Positions 1 to 12,182 of a DNA stretch of 64,000 bases are shown here, one piece after another; position 1 is the stretch's first letter, and every line of letters begins with the position of its first letter. Source of the stretch: Malus domestica (Eukaryota > Streptophyta > Magnoliopsida > Rosales > Rosaceae); assembly GCF_042453785.1 (NCBI RefSeq), contig NC_091661.1:27581501-27645500 (forward strand), given 5' to 3'. The notes beneath the pieces were generated by a model. The model made no database searches and was not told where the DNA came from. It saw nothing but the letters and a program-made list of their open reading frames with translations. Position numbers and translations under genes: made by a program.

Positions 1-3000
1 CTATTGTTCTCTGGACTTCCACTCCATAATTGCAGAAAGAAGAGTATAATTTGGCATTACATTCTTGTTTGGCAATGGCACATTTGTCACCGGCGAGTTA
101 TCGTTCTCTTCGAGCCATGTCTCGATCGCTTTACGGTCGTAAGTGTAACCATCTGCCGCCACACAAGGCTCATTCATCACATCCTGCAACAAAAGATAGC
201 ATACAGATTACTAGGTGGAGTTATTGCATGAAACTATGTATTCTTTATTTTGGATATGTGGATCAAACACAATTGTCACGCATCGAGACTCACTAATGTG
301 GCGTTTAACGGTAAGAATTTGACATCGAACTGCGAGCGATTATGTGTACCTTAAGAATTCGACAGATGAAGTGGTTAGGAGGTAGGCAATGAACCGCAGA
401 AGCTGAATTTTTCGCTGCATAAGCAACCTCCTTCAATCTCTCAAGTAAAGGAACTACTTGTTCTTTCAAGTCAGGTCTGTCTATGCGTCGAAGCTCTGCG
501 CAGCTCAATCCCAATTCAGCCAACTGCCTTGTCTCTTCCATTGGCCAAAGACCGGCTTTAGGGTCCAAAATATCCATTAAATTTTTATCGTTAACAGCTG
601 TTTCTACCAGATGTGTTATAGCTCTTGCTGGTTTTGCAGTAAGCAACTGCAAGATCACCATTCCGAAAGCATAAACATCCGATTGTGGAGAGATTATTCC
701 TGTCCTTTGGTACTCGGGGTCTATGTAAGAGAGAGTGCCAACAGGCCCTGTGTCATTGTATATACTGGACGTAGAAGGATCTGAATTAAGCATTGTGGCA
801 AGGCCAACGTCGCCAATCTTGCTCACAAGTTTATGATCTAGCAAGATATTGGCTGGTTTCAGATCACGATGGATGATTGGTTTTGGCTTTGAGCTGTGAA
901 GAAAGACGAGAGTTGAGGCTATCTCCCAAGCAATTCGGAACCTCTCAAACCAAGGAATAGGAGGTGTACCGTTTTTCTGCAGCAACCTGTCCTCCAAGCT
1001 ACCGCTTTCCATGTACTCGTAGACTAGGCTACTGTGATCAGGACATGCTCCGAGAAGGAGAAGCAAATGGGGATGGCGGATTTTGCTCAAGATCTCAAGC
1101 TGCAAGCCAAAACGAAATGTAAATTAGTGTTCAGTACATGCAGGAAGGATAATAAGTTTACCGCTTTATGTCATGATTGTCGCTTACCTCCTGCTGGAAT
1201 TGCTTAGTTTGGTGATTCTCTATAGAGTGAAGGACTTTCACTGCTGCAGTTGTATGATGAAAGCTGCATTTATAGACATTTCCGTATGCTCCCATTCCAA
1301 TCTTATGATCCTCGGAGAAAGATGAGGTGGCTGTAACAATCTCATCCCACGAGAACTTCTGGTATAACACAGGACCTACAAGTGCATTTTCAAGTTTTTC
1401 GTTCTCCTTGGCACCATGCATGGCTTTCATCTCTGCTTCTCTCCTTAGTGAAACTTCTCTTTCGACACACTCTTTCATGTAATCAGCTTCCCTCATAGCA
1501 GATTCATACTTCTCCTTTTCTTTTGTTGCAAATACTTTCGCTTTCTCCTCCATGGAGTTTATCTCCTTGAGCCTTAATGCTTCTTCAAACCGGCGTTTAG
1601 TTAAATCATTTATCTGATTATCAAAAAGAAAATTTTCTTACCATCCAAATTAAAGATCTTAAGGATCATGAAGTATTTTCTGCTGTCAACAAGGATAAGA
1701 ATGCCTACCTTCCTAGAAGCATCCATAGTCTCACTTTGAGCCATTGCATACATTCCTTTGACATGTCTGAGTTCAATTCTCAGCTTTTCTATCTCGAGGT
1801 TGATAGTCGCCTGCGTGGAAATTGATCAATACAATCAATACTGAAAAACATACAACTCTCATATTGTTGAAATCAAAGAGAACTACCAACAATGTAATTT
1901 GTAAACCACATCTCATAAATGAAATTCCAACTATGTCTTTTTCTGCATGATTCATTGAGAAGCACCATTTAACCAAGTCAAAAGAAGTCAGGAAGTGCTA
2001 CCTGGCTCTCCGATGAATAATCTGTAACCACGTCTGAGGTGGACACTTGATCTGAAGTCCATGACTGGTTATCTGCAACAAAGCTTCCAAGATCCTGAGA
2101 TTGGCATCTAGAATGGATGGTGTCATTTGAATTTGTCTTTGTACGAAGAAGGGTCTTGTTGATATTTGTAAGAGATTGAAATCGCTGCACTGTCAGAGGA
2201 GGAGAACGGAAATGAGAGTATGAACCAACCGAGCTGCCATCTGTGCCTGAAAAACAGAAGACCAGAATTAAATATTCATCTGCTTGCATAGGTAGCACTA
2301 TTAGCGCACGACATATGAAGATGGCACTCAACCCTAGTCAAGTATCGTACCTGTCTGTAAGCTAGACGTGTAACTCGAAGAACTGCTGATAGAACATGTG
2401 TCACTGTTGTCATCTTTGATGCTTCCTACTGACTCAGAATCAGATGTGCGTAGGGATGACAGCTTTCCTTTTGAAACAGCGGGATCAGATGCACGTAGGG
2501 ATGACAACTTTCCTTTTGAAACAGCATACACCGTGCAAGATCTTGGAGTGCAGGCTGAGATTTTTAAGGAGAGTCCCTTTTGTTTCCTAAGAGCATTAAT
2601 TGTTAACATGATCACTCAGAAGGCAATTCTGACACAATTGCTCACAAAATACAAAGCAGATACATGGATGGTTCTCTATGTTCCTAATTAGTAATATTAA
2701 TTTGCGCTTGCATGTGTGAGTGCAGGCAGACGTGATTTATAACGACAACCTGAAAGTTTTATAACCAAATCACATATGCTCGGGGACCAAAGAGACAAGA
2801 AGAAAATTTGAATAACTAACAAATGATTAGCAAGGTCCAACAAGTGTTAATCCATTTGAACACCTGCATTTCAGCAAAATACCTTTTAAACATGCCACGA
2901 GATGGGGCACCTAAGACGAGATTGCTTATAGCAGACTCAGCAACCTCTTCTGCTATTGCATTTGCAACGTCATCTGATTCAGCAAGTGCAACTTCTACTT

Positions 3001-3518
3001 GCACCTGCATTTAAAATATAGTGGATTACGCTTTTGTCACCTCCGATTTTCTTACTATCAAACTTCACAGAATAAGAAAGTTAATTTACCTTCCTATAAG
3101 CACACATTTTCTTGTATGGAACAAGCATTTCACTCGCCTGCCACTCCATTTCCTTTCGATAGGCAGCTACTACGTCCTCTCGTACTCGCGAAATAGGAAT
3201 CAGACTTCCCACTACAATCACAACAAGAACAAGAATTTCTAAACATAATAGAAAATGAAAAATGTTCAAGACATGAGATTCAATTGTTTCGCGACACATG
3301 AACTCGAAGAAGCAAAGCTTACTTGGTGTTGGAACTCCGGTGATCCTTTCCCGGACATGAATCAACTTGAAGAAAACATTTCCCTCCGGAACAAACTTAT
3401 CCAGAGCCCACCTAACTATGTATTTGCTATTTCTGTCCCCACTGACAGCAATGCCAACAATTGAAAGAGAAGAAGGTTGAATATTTTCACCTCCTTCAGT
3501 AATTTCACTCCCATCCAT
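1..3518 (-). CDS. U-box E3 ligase / receptor-like cytoplasmic kinase with N-terminal USP domain
   Basis: Nine exons, read on the minus strand: 3323-3518, 3090-3211, 2883-3004, 2351-2586, 2002-2246, 1709-1810, 1188-1613, 350-1099 and 1-183. They join in frame to 793 codons, with the stop at bases 1-3, so the 3' end is complete. A universal-stress-protein (adenine-nucleotide-binding) region covers about residues 1-147 and is followed by a Ser-rich linker. A charged coiled-coil spans about 345-425. A protein kinase domain follows, with the AVK lysine near 467, the HRDLKPAN loop near 562 and DVG in place of DFG near 581. The C-terminal U-box (about 721-790) contains the DVMNEPCVAADGYTYDR stretch. 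Plant PUB proteins of this USP-kinase-U-box class ubiquitinate partners and probably phosphorylate them. The target here is unknown. The closest Arabidopsis relatives, from memory, are At5g61550/At5g61560. Catalytic residues look intact. Confidence 0.93.
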
Positions 3519-4367
3519 CTATCTGACTCTCCTCTGTGGAACTGGAAATCCTCTGTACCATGTAGAAACAAAGCACAATAGCACAACCAAATAAATCAGC
3601 ATTTCCAACACAACAAATTAGCAAATTGAAATAATGCTCAAACTACCAAAAAAATAAAAAATAAAAAATCTGAAAGAAAACGAGGGTGCGGAAATCACTA
3701 GGGGTGTGCAAAGAAAGAAAACAAGTGTGCGGAAATCACTTTCTGCTTCCCATATAAATATAAAATTCCACGAAGTGGCACTCAAAAGTTCAAAAGAACA
3801 ACAAAAACTCAAAACCCCAGAAAAGTAATGCACAGAAAACAAAAAAAAAACATACCAGCTGCTCAAGCTTCAAGACTCATCAGACTTGAAGCACTTGCTC
3901 AACTCCTCATGAGAAAAGAACAAAAACCCATCAATATATCTCTCTGGAAAAACACGTTGACATTCAAAAACACGTTGACATTCAACCACCATTTGCAAAA
4001 ATGGAAATTTGGAATAAGTTATAGCTGGTCAGAAGCAGATGACTTGAGAAATGCAACCCCACCAAGGTATGTTTGATTCTGGTACGACTTTTAAGTTTCT
4101 GTTTGTTTTCAACGCAACGTAAAACTTGTTTTTGTATTTATAATTGTAATAATCTATATTACTGCTTCGCGGAAGCGTTTGAAAATCCACCGCCTTTGGA
4201 CTCTTACCTAAAAGGCTTAGGATAAGAGCAAATTCGATGCTCCGGGGCGGAAACCACCATGAATTTTCTCCTATTTATCTGCCAATTAATTAGTAATTAG
4301 GCACTATCAGAAGTCACGAGGGGATAGAGACCTTCGCATGCTAAAATATTACAACCGCAATTTCCCC
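3519..4367 (-). promoter_or_regulatory. 5' UTR with probable leader intron, and promoter of the U-box kinase gene
   Basis: Upstream of the ATG, a plausible acceptor (TTCCAG on the minus strand near 3544) and donor (CTG/GTATG near 3854) suggest a leader intron of about 310 bases, which is common in this family. The rest is AT-rich upstream sequence without a recognisable gene. A direct repeat containing aaaaacacgttgacattca lies at 3948-3980. No TATA box could be assigned with confidence. Confidence 0.4.
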
Positions 4368-4396
4368 ATATATATATACACACACACACACACACA
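4368..4396. repeat. (TA)n(CA)n microsatellite
   Basis: An alternating ta run passes directly into a ca run of about nine units. It is a simple sequence repeat and likely to be length-polymorphic. Confidence 0.95.
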
Positions 4397-4493
4397 TCAT
4401 ATATTATATTAGCAGCTGGTACAGAGAACTTAACTAGTTGTTTCTTAGAATCTGGACGAAATTTCTTAGCATGTATGTATATTTATAATAGCA

Positions 4494-4675
4494 GAGATGA
4501 GATCTTCTGCACTCAAATACCCTTGTGGCCTCTCTGTGCCTTTGGTTTTTGAACTAAACATAATTAATGTTAACTTGATCATAATTAAAATAATAAATAA
4601 TAAATCAAATCATCAGCCAATTAAGGAAGACACAGAGAGACCACAGGGGTATTTGGGTGCAGAAGATCTCATCTC
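4494..4675. ncRNA. Candidate hairpin precursor (miRNA-like or foldback element)
   Basis: Bases 4494-4542 are almost perfectly complementary to 4627-4675, with an AT-rich loop of about 84 bases. I count four differences across about 49 paired positions. Read as plus-strand RNA, two are G-U wobbles and two are C-A mismatches. The arm contains gatcttctgcac followed by caaataccc and ctctctgtg. It does not match a plant miRNA family I remember. A recently inserted foldback element would give the same picture. There is no sequence evidence for transcription. Confidence 0.3.
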
Positions 4676-5778
4676 ATAATAGCACTGAATCAGAATGCAT
4701 AATCTTAATTAGAATTTAAAACCATTCAATTAATCCCAGAGTGAGTGGTTTATATAAATTATATTCATCTTGCGTAAGTCATTGCCTTAGTGGTATGTTT
4801 ACTCGATTAGTTTCTGAAATATGAGTATTAAAACTATTATGATCCTGATTCTCTACGCATATGAAAAAGAAAAATTGTTGGTTTTACATTAAAATTTGGA
4901 CTTCAATATTTTGAATTAATTATTAATTTTCTGTGTATAAATTGTCCAAGACCATGACATGCTTTTTTCTAGTAACATAAAAGTTTAGAGGGAGGTTGGC
5001 TATTATCACTATTAGGGCATACCTACAACCTCAAGTCGTAAGAACTTACACGTGATACCTAATTGCCAATTGTCATTGGTATGAATTTACGTAATAATTT
5101 ACATAACGTGCACCAACAAGAATCGATGGCGGGGTTCGACCTTGGATTAAAGATTAACCACATACACGTCCTTACCAACTGAACCAACTTTTGTTGGCCA
5201 AGGCCACGACATTACATATGAAAATATGATAGAAATAATCAAACATTTGCATAAGAATGATCCTTCAAAAAATCGAAGTCCAATGTATGTGGTAGCAAGG
5301 GAAACAAACATGACAAGAATTGGTCTATCAAAAAATCGAAGTCCAATGGGAGAAATATGAATTTTTTTTGTTTAATTTAGTTGGTCTATCATTTTTCCTT
5401 GCTTAATAAAGTATTTAGTTGGTGTCGACGACCAACAATTACCGTGGACTCGTCCAAGAGTACGACATTTGAAGCTTTTGACTTATTAGCTCAACCTTTT
5501 CCATGCATGTCGATTCAACACCAACTTTGATATAACCATTTTCTATTGCATTTTGTTGGTAGGTTGCTAGGTCGTCTTGTTTTCTTTGAGCCACACTGTG
5601 GACTTTTCTTAAAAAATAGAGCAGATGCTCACAAAAAGTATATGTAAACTTCTTGTCAAACATGATCAGAAGCGATTTTTTATTATTTGAAAGTGTTTTT
5701 GTCCATCACTACTACAAATTTGTTGCACCGTCAAGTTCACGTGAACCTTGGTTGTGTACACAGAGAAGATATATAGGC
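4676..5778. other. Intergenic, no supported gene
   Basis: AT-rich sequence in which I find no coding exon, RNA gene or clear transposon end. A short minus-strand open frame at 5439-5663 has no recognisable motif. The sequence up to 5778 is unique to this copy; the duplicated block starts at the next base. Confidence 0.6.
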
Positions 5779-8700
5779 AAATAATATTATCAATGTCTAC
5801 CAAATGTAACGCTCTAGAGAGCATAGCCATTGTTGTATCTCAGCTACAAATCTTTTGTAGCAATGATATCTGAGAGCTGATCATAGCGAACTAGCTAATC
5901 GATGACAGTTGAGGTGCCCGCCTGTTCCCCGGAAAGCAACTCCGTCAGCCTGACTAGCTAGTTCGCTGCTTGTTTGTCGCTGCACCGGGGACTGCTTGTT
6001 CTTGTACTCCCGTTGAGTCGAAAGCTTCTTCTTTGGAATGCAACTCTAGCATGTGGATTCCGCTCTTTAATAATTTGCGAGGACAAAGTTAGGATTCACC
6101 TTTGCGTTAGATTTTCCATTTCCAATATCGCTTGTATAAAATACACACTAATCAAAGTTCGGAAATGAAATTGTTGGATTTATTTTCTTGGAATTTATAT
6201 TTGGGTACCAAACTAGAAAATGGAAAATACAAAAAAAGTATGAATATGGTACATCATGGGCAAAGTTGTATCAAATTTCAGGACCGGAGGCAAACAAGCT
6301 AACAAGGCCTCGAAATACTTGCGCCGATAATTGGTGTGCTTGAAAGAGTTCCCCGTCCAAATTCCATACACTCTCGTTGCCGGAAGATGTGAACGTAAAA
6401 GCAGTGGTCTGTACCAAACATATGAACAAAAAATATTACAGTCGAGATTAATTTGACAACACGAGCGATGAAAACATGATGAATAAACATATATACCTTG
6501 TGGTGTTCAACAAACTTGAAATCGAAGGGGTTTCCGCCCTTCTTTGCAAGCTGGGTAAGATGCCTGCAAATTAATCATACATAAGAAACTTCTAGTATGA
6601 TCTTCATGGATAAAGCAGCAAAAAAGTATCGAATATGCCCGATAGTTGATGCCAAGAAAAGGTAAAATCTTCAGAATTTTGCATAAAAACCTCTGTAACA
6701 GATAATTCTTAAGGTGGTGAGAGGAATTATAGACAGATGGTTAAGAACTTGAAATCGAAACCTCCATAGAAGAACACTTCAGAAGACTAAACAAATAGAC
6801 GACTCTAGACTGCCATGTTACTAATGGGAGCCTTTCAAATGTATCATAAAAATCATTTGGCCGTCAAAAGACTGGTGCGGCTCCGAATGTGCCCATCCCA
6901 ACAATTTGAAACTCGAAATATTTTTCTAGCTTAAATTTGGGAACCGATATCAGTAATTATCCAATTCTCAAGGGGAGAAGGAAGGAATGTGCATTTAGAT
7001 GGGGGCAATAAATTATTACCATAGATAGAGAGCATGAGAGCAGTCTTTGATCAATATGAGATGCATGAAACCGTCTGAAAGGTGTGCATCGGCCACCAAA
7101 CCATCAGGTGCTCTTTCATTTCTATTGGAAATTACTGCGGCACCAATGCTAAGAAACTTTCCCTTTGATATGGACCATTTTGTTTCTCCTGGATATGAGC
7201 AAGGGGTGGTGCTGCTACAGACCTTGCAGTTAACACGGCATATTGCTTGATCGGATTTATTTGGGCTCCAAAATGGTCGCTTGTGATCGCTCAAACTTCC
7301 TCTTTCAGGAATTGACTTTCCTTCTGGTTTGACTTCTATATATGCTACTTCTGCCTCATAGGACCTGAATGATACAACATATATAAAGATAGATGGTTCA
7401 ATGTTGTTAATTGAAATAAAAGATAATTTGTTGTTAGTCACAATCATATAAAGCTAATGAAGAGAATCTACACGGTGAAAGTATATTGGGAAACAAATAC
7501 ACAGAGACCATATGAATGATTTAAGACCCAACATTCATGATTTTGGGACTCACATAGCAAAATATGAAATCAACTAGTAAATTACCGGTGCTTTAAAAAT
7601 ACCCTTGTTCCTGCATAATCATATCTTTTCGGACCCATCCAACTGTATTTTTCACTCTCAGTAATGACATCTCCATAAAATCCATACCTACAAAAAATAG
7701 AACATCTGGAATTTTAGAGAACTTAAAATGAGAATCAAATATCTGATTTTCCAGACCAGAGCATCATCCATATCATTGACTAATTGTAATGAGAAACTAC
7801 CCGGCAAAAGATGCTGCATAGCGCACAAAAGGTTCAACCTTTGATGTAGATGTTGTTTTCCACCTTACAACTTGGGCTACATCAAGGGAAACCCTTTTCC
7901 CAAGGACAATGTGAAATGTAGATGTTATAGGATCTCGAGCACCAGTTGTGCTGACAAAATGAAAAAAAAGTGAACACCTTACATTGGGCCAAAGGGACCA
8001 ATACCAGATGAAATAAAGGTAGAAAGATACTGAGATATGTTATTATGTCCAATAGACACACTGAATATTAATGGGTTTTGTGAAATGTGCATAGTGAATT
8101 CATATATGATAAACGATAAGAGATATACTTAAATAAACCCATGACAACAAACAGGAAGAGACCTAAAGAAGTTTCACATTCTGATTAGGCACTTCAAGTT
8201 CAAGATTTCTGATGCAACACTGAAAAAAGTGGATTCAACAAACTCCTACAAGATCTAGGACCAAGAATCATACTGGAACAGGATCGAGAGCAGCAATCTA
8301 TTAACATTTCTAATATCCATCACTACTCAGCAGAGGTTTACTATCATAAACACTAATTTCAAGAAAGATCCTTGGCATTTTGTAAGTTGGTGAACTATAT
8401 TACAATTTAAACGATCTAAATACCACATTATGTATGTAAACTACAGTCAAACGGTTAATTATGTTCAATTCAAATTAAGTATCAATTTGGACATGTGGGT
8501 AATGCAAGTCTAGACCCAATAAGGCAGAAAATTTTGAATGCTGGCTGAGAAGTGTAGAGAAGTACCACATCACAATGGCATCGGTAGAGCCAGCAGGAAT
8601 AATTCCAAATCTGAAATGCTCATTGGGGAAGGGAAACTCTGGATCTTCATCTGCTGGGTTTTTGAAAAGAGAAAAAACAGTAATCATGTTTTAGGCATTA

Positions 8701-10557
8701 GAAAATACAAGTACAAATACTATATACTATTATATCATGTTTGTACAACAGAACCAATCAGCCGATGGGGGAAGAAATATCCTCAATTCTTGTAGTGTTA
8801 GATACATCCAGTGATATGTACGAAAACAACCAGTTACAACTAAAAATCAAAGCTGATGTGTATGGAAAATATTATTATGATACATACTGATAACAGGGGC
8901 TCCCGAACCATCGTGGATTGGACTTGGGAGGAGAGGAGACTGCTCAATGTTCTGAGAAGAAGTTCCAATAACTGTTTCATTTGGATCATGAACACAGAAA
9001 CTGTCATGACATGTATCAGAAGGAAGAAAACCTGAAGGAGTTGGCGGGTATGGAGCTTTATGCCTTGAAGAAAGAAATCCATTGAGGATTTCATTGAAGA
9101 AACCATCACCGCCCTAGTTCCAAATCAATTATTACCAAGTAATCAACAATTAGGAATAGAATAAGTTCAAAATCCTAAGAAGTAATACAATATAGCATCA
9201 ACTGAAGAAGTATGCCAGTATAGATGTTCCTTTTACAAAGATTGAAATAAGTCTAGGAAAGTTATAACTTACAACGGCTATAACTCCGTCATATGAAGCA
9301 AGCACTTTGTTACCTATAGATGCCATCATATCATATGCATGCCCTGACCTTTGGGTCACAATGACCTGATGTTGGAATTGAAAACAAAATTTAAGAAGGA
9401 TCACGTTGTACATTCAATAGGTTTGCTTGTAGTCTTGATTCCCATTACAGGAGTAAATGAACAAGCTAGAACTCTACCTTTGTTTTCACTTTAGCATGGG
9501 AGAATATAGGAGCCACCGAGTCCCAAATTTTGCAGCCGTTTCCCTTCCCACTCTTTGGATGAACAAAAACCTAGTCAATCAGAAAAAGATTCCGGAAAAA
9601 TATAATACCACTTTATGCCAATTTTGATAAACCACCTAAAGGACTCAAAAACCCAAACAAGCATAATGATAAAGCGATTGGCAAACTACAAAACATACCA
9701 ACAGATTCTTTGGTCGCCCCTGTTCTAGGGCCAGAGAAGCATTAATCTGATCGACCCACATCTGACATGTTTGGAGATCATTATGACCAAATGTGTATGC
9801 AGCCAGGGCCCAAAGAGAAGGCAGAGTCTTTGACTGCTGGAAACCATGCACTGTAAAGCGGTAAACCTGAACCTATGTAAACACCAACGACATCAATAAA
9901 TACCATATGAGGGAGTGAAACAAAATAGCCAAGAATGGGAATTGAACAAACCTCAGATTCATGACGATCCGAAAGGCATCTTCTATCATTTGAAACCTTT
10001 GGTACATGGATCAAACCGTGGCTGATCAACTCAACGGAATACACATCGGAAAATTTGATCTCGGTTGCAACCTTTGAAGTAAAAATTTCAAAATTTCATG
10101 ATTAAACGGTATAATCAACTCATCGATTAACGATCATAAATGCTTCACCGAATAATAATACAGGATCCCGAGTAAATAAATTAACAAAGTAAAATGTTCA
10201 CAAAGCTCAGGCAAGCTCAGGCAAAAGTGATGAAAAATCAGAAATTTAGAAGAACCCAGTTGCCATTAGGCCTAATAAGCAGCAGTAATCCCAGAATCCA
10301 TACTAAAATTCAAAAGTATCACAAGTGTAGCACAATTAAGAACAAATCTCAATCTAGAGTTGATAAAAATAGAAATTTTACTATCAAATAAATCAATTTG
10401 AAGACAAAAACAAAAGGGAAAGAAGAGGAGAGAAATTAAATACATTTTCCAATGGCTCGAGCGATTTCCAAGACAACCCATCTGAGTTTAAGGAGAGAAG
10501 GACTTCCCCGACGCGGTCCAAGGTGAGGCTGCGGCTCAAAGCCGCCGCCGTGGCTCC
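5779..10557. repeat. Segmental duplication, copy 1
   Basis: This block matches 16648-21488 almost base for base, including introns and the 3' flank. It starts at gcaaataatattatc and ends inside the GC-rich first coding exon of ceramide kinase. Scattered substitutions and small indels separate the copies, so they are distinct loci and not an assembly echo. Copy 1 lacks about 47 bases present in copy 2 around 20967-21013. Confidence 0.95.
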
Positions 10558-10656
10558 ACCGTGGCTCCGCAGTTGCTGAGGTTTTTGAGGCCTGTTTGCA
10601 CTGCAAAAGTTCAAGGTGGTGAAGTTGTTCGGCTTTTGGGGTGCATAAGGCATCAT
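6271..10656 (-). pseudogene. Ceramide kinase copy 1, with lost native start and exon-2 acceptor (possibly still translatable)
   Basis: Exons 3-12 lie at 9699-9872, 9478-9570, 9273-9365, 8888-9113, 8566-8650, 7801-7950, 7586-7687, 7020-7364, 6497-6563 and 6271-6408. Each has exactly the length of its counterpart in copy 2, and no stop was seen. The GGDGFFNE active-site motif and the CxxxCxxC motif are kept. Two lesions are visible. First, similarity to copy 2 stops inside exon 1 near 10557, so the original start and about 25 codons are missing; an in-frame ATG at 10656 in unrelated sequence could replace them. Second, a deletion of about 47 bases removed the exon-2 acceptor and 13 codons, but a cryptic acceptor (TTCAAAG, exon from 10071) restores the frame. 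Together these would give 601 aa. Whether the gene works is unknown. Confidence 0.75.
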
Positions 10657-10735
10657 AATTTGGTGCCTCTTTTGGGATTTTATGCAGGGCCGAGAGGTGA
10701 TGATTCTAATTTCTCTTTCCTTGTTTGATCAGTTT
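10558..10735 (+). pseudogene. Receptor-kinase domain fragment
   Basis: Directly at the broken 5' edge of ceramide kinase copy 1, the plus strand encodes GGEVVRLLGCIRHHNLVPLL and continues GFYAGPRGDDS before a stop. This is the typical helix-C to beta-4 segment of plant receptor-like kinases (RHHNLVPLLG). Nothing else of a kinase gene is recognisable here. The fragment is antisense to the novel N-terminal frame of ceramide kinase copy 1. Confidence 0.55.
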
Positions 10736-10914
10736 GTATTTTTGTTCTGTTTGGTTGCCGAGAAAATCCCCAAGAATATGAAAAGAAAGAAACTTGATTC
10801 GCCTTTTTTGTTTGGTTTATGAGGATTTTGTGTTTTGCCATTGTGTTTCAAAAGAATTGTAAAAACCTGTTCTGTTTTTCGAGTCTGGATTGCTTCTGCT
10901 TTCTACTATTCTGG
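10736..10914. other. Intergenic spacer between RLK fragment and LINE tail
   Basis: T-rich sequence with no gene. It contains a stretch near 10750 (gtttggttgccgagaaaa) that resembles one near 44290 (gtttggttgccgagaaat), apparently a shared low-copy motif. Confidence 0.4.
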
Positions 10915-11078
10915 TTTTTTTTTTTGGTAAAAAGGAAATTCATTCAAAGCCAAACAGCCACCAGATACAACCGAAAGTCAGAAGCATCTGACCAACAAAA
11001 AACCAAGCAAGAAGGGGAAAAACAAAAGACGCAGCCAAACAAAGCTAACACGTCTTCCACATCCCGCAAACAGCCCAA

Positions 11079-11767
11079 ACTAAGAATAGAGATGATACTT
11101 CTAACCGTTAAATTCGATGATAATCGTGGATAACCGTCCGAATGGATTGGATTTAGGTATGAAAATTCGGGTATATTTTGGGTATGGGAAAAAACCGTGA
11201 ATATTATTCGGTTATGGTTTTGGATATGATTATAGAGGTCCCTAATCCATATCCGTACCCGAATCCGAACCGAATACTATATAATATAATTATATGTATA
11301 TATATGTATTTCATTATTCACCGAATCCGTTATCTTGAGAATACAAAAATTGCATTGTGTGAGTTTTATTTTGTGGCAAAGTTCAAAAGTTTTGATATGA
11401 ATCAAAATCTATGAGAATTTAATAGTATTCATGCGAGATATCAAAGATCAACCAACATTATCAATGTTTAGCTTTAATTTTTATGTTCCACAAGATCCAT
11501 TAATCAAATTATTTTATACATCAAATATTTAATGATGAAATTAATATTTACTAAATTATCATGCGTCAATTGGGCGAATATATTTTTTGTATTAATGAAG
11601 ATGGATATAACCGTTAACCGATGAGAAATCCGTTATCCGGTGGGTATGGTTATGGATAATACCCGATGATTAATTTACGGTTATGGATATGGTTAATTTT
11701 CATGGGTATGGGGATGGATATAGCATTTCCGTCCCCAAACCGATCTGTTGCCATCCCTAACTAAAAA
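11079..11767. mobile_element. hAT-type MITE with 8-bp target duplication
   Basis: The element is 11087-11759 and is inserted in the LINE 3' region. Its ends are tagagatg on the left and catcccta on the right, i.e. TAGRGATG inverted termini. The flanks are actaagaa (11079-11086) and actaaaaa (11760-11767), an 8-base target duplication with one change, as expected of hAT transposases. The interior is AT-rich with repeated ggttatggatatgg and gggtatgg motifs at both ends and no transposase frame. Confidence 0.75.
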
Positions 11768-11828
11768 TGAGGACATGGTAATCCGTCTTTGTTCAAAATT
11801 CTCACCAACGAAGATGGGGCCTGTCGAC

Positions 11829-12182
11829 CTAGACGTAATTGCTCATCTCCGCTCCACGACATCTAGCGACAAAGTTCGCCGCTTCATTCCCAGATCTTGA
11901 CACCCATGACCAAACGCAATTGAGAAATAAACCCCCCAATGGCCGTATGCGGCTCAGAATGGGGTATATCTCCCAACTGCAATTTTCAACATCACCATTT
12001 AAATAAGAAATGATTTGCTTACAATCAGATTCAACCATTATATGAGAATAGTTGCTTTGTTGAGCCAAACAACACCCTTCCAACACCGCCAAAGCTTCGG
12101 CAACAACTGCATCGGGGGCCTGCACTTCCTTTCTTCTTATTTTTAAATATCTATTCCTCGAATCTCTCATCACAACACCCAT
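11829..12182 (-). pseudogene. LINE RNase H domain
   Basis: The frame encodes an RNase H domain of the reverse-transcriptase-associated type: GVVMRDSRNRYL, then AVVAEALAVLEG, then VESDCKQIISYLNG. Flanking sequence continues the LINE open frame on both sides. The upstream KINVDASWKGG segment of the same domain lies beyond the solo LTR at about 14220-14260, so the LTR split this domain. Confidence 0.85.

Noticed and set aside
5439-5663. Minus-strand frame of 74 codons with a faint resemblance to a transposon protein.
   Set aside because: No conserved motif could be recognised, so it was not annotated as a gene.
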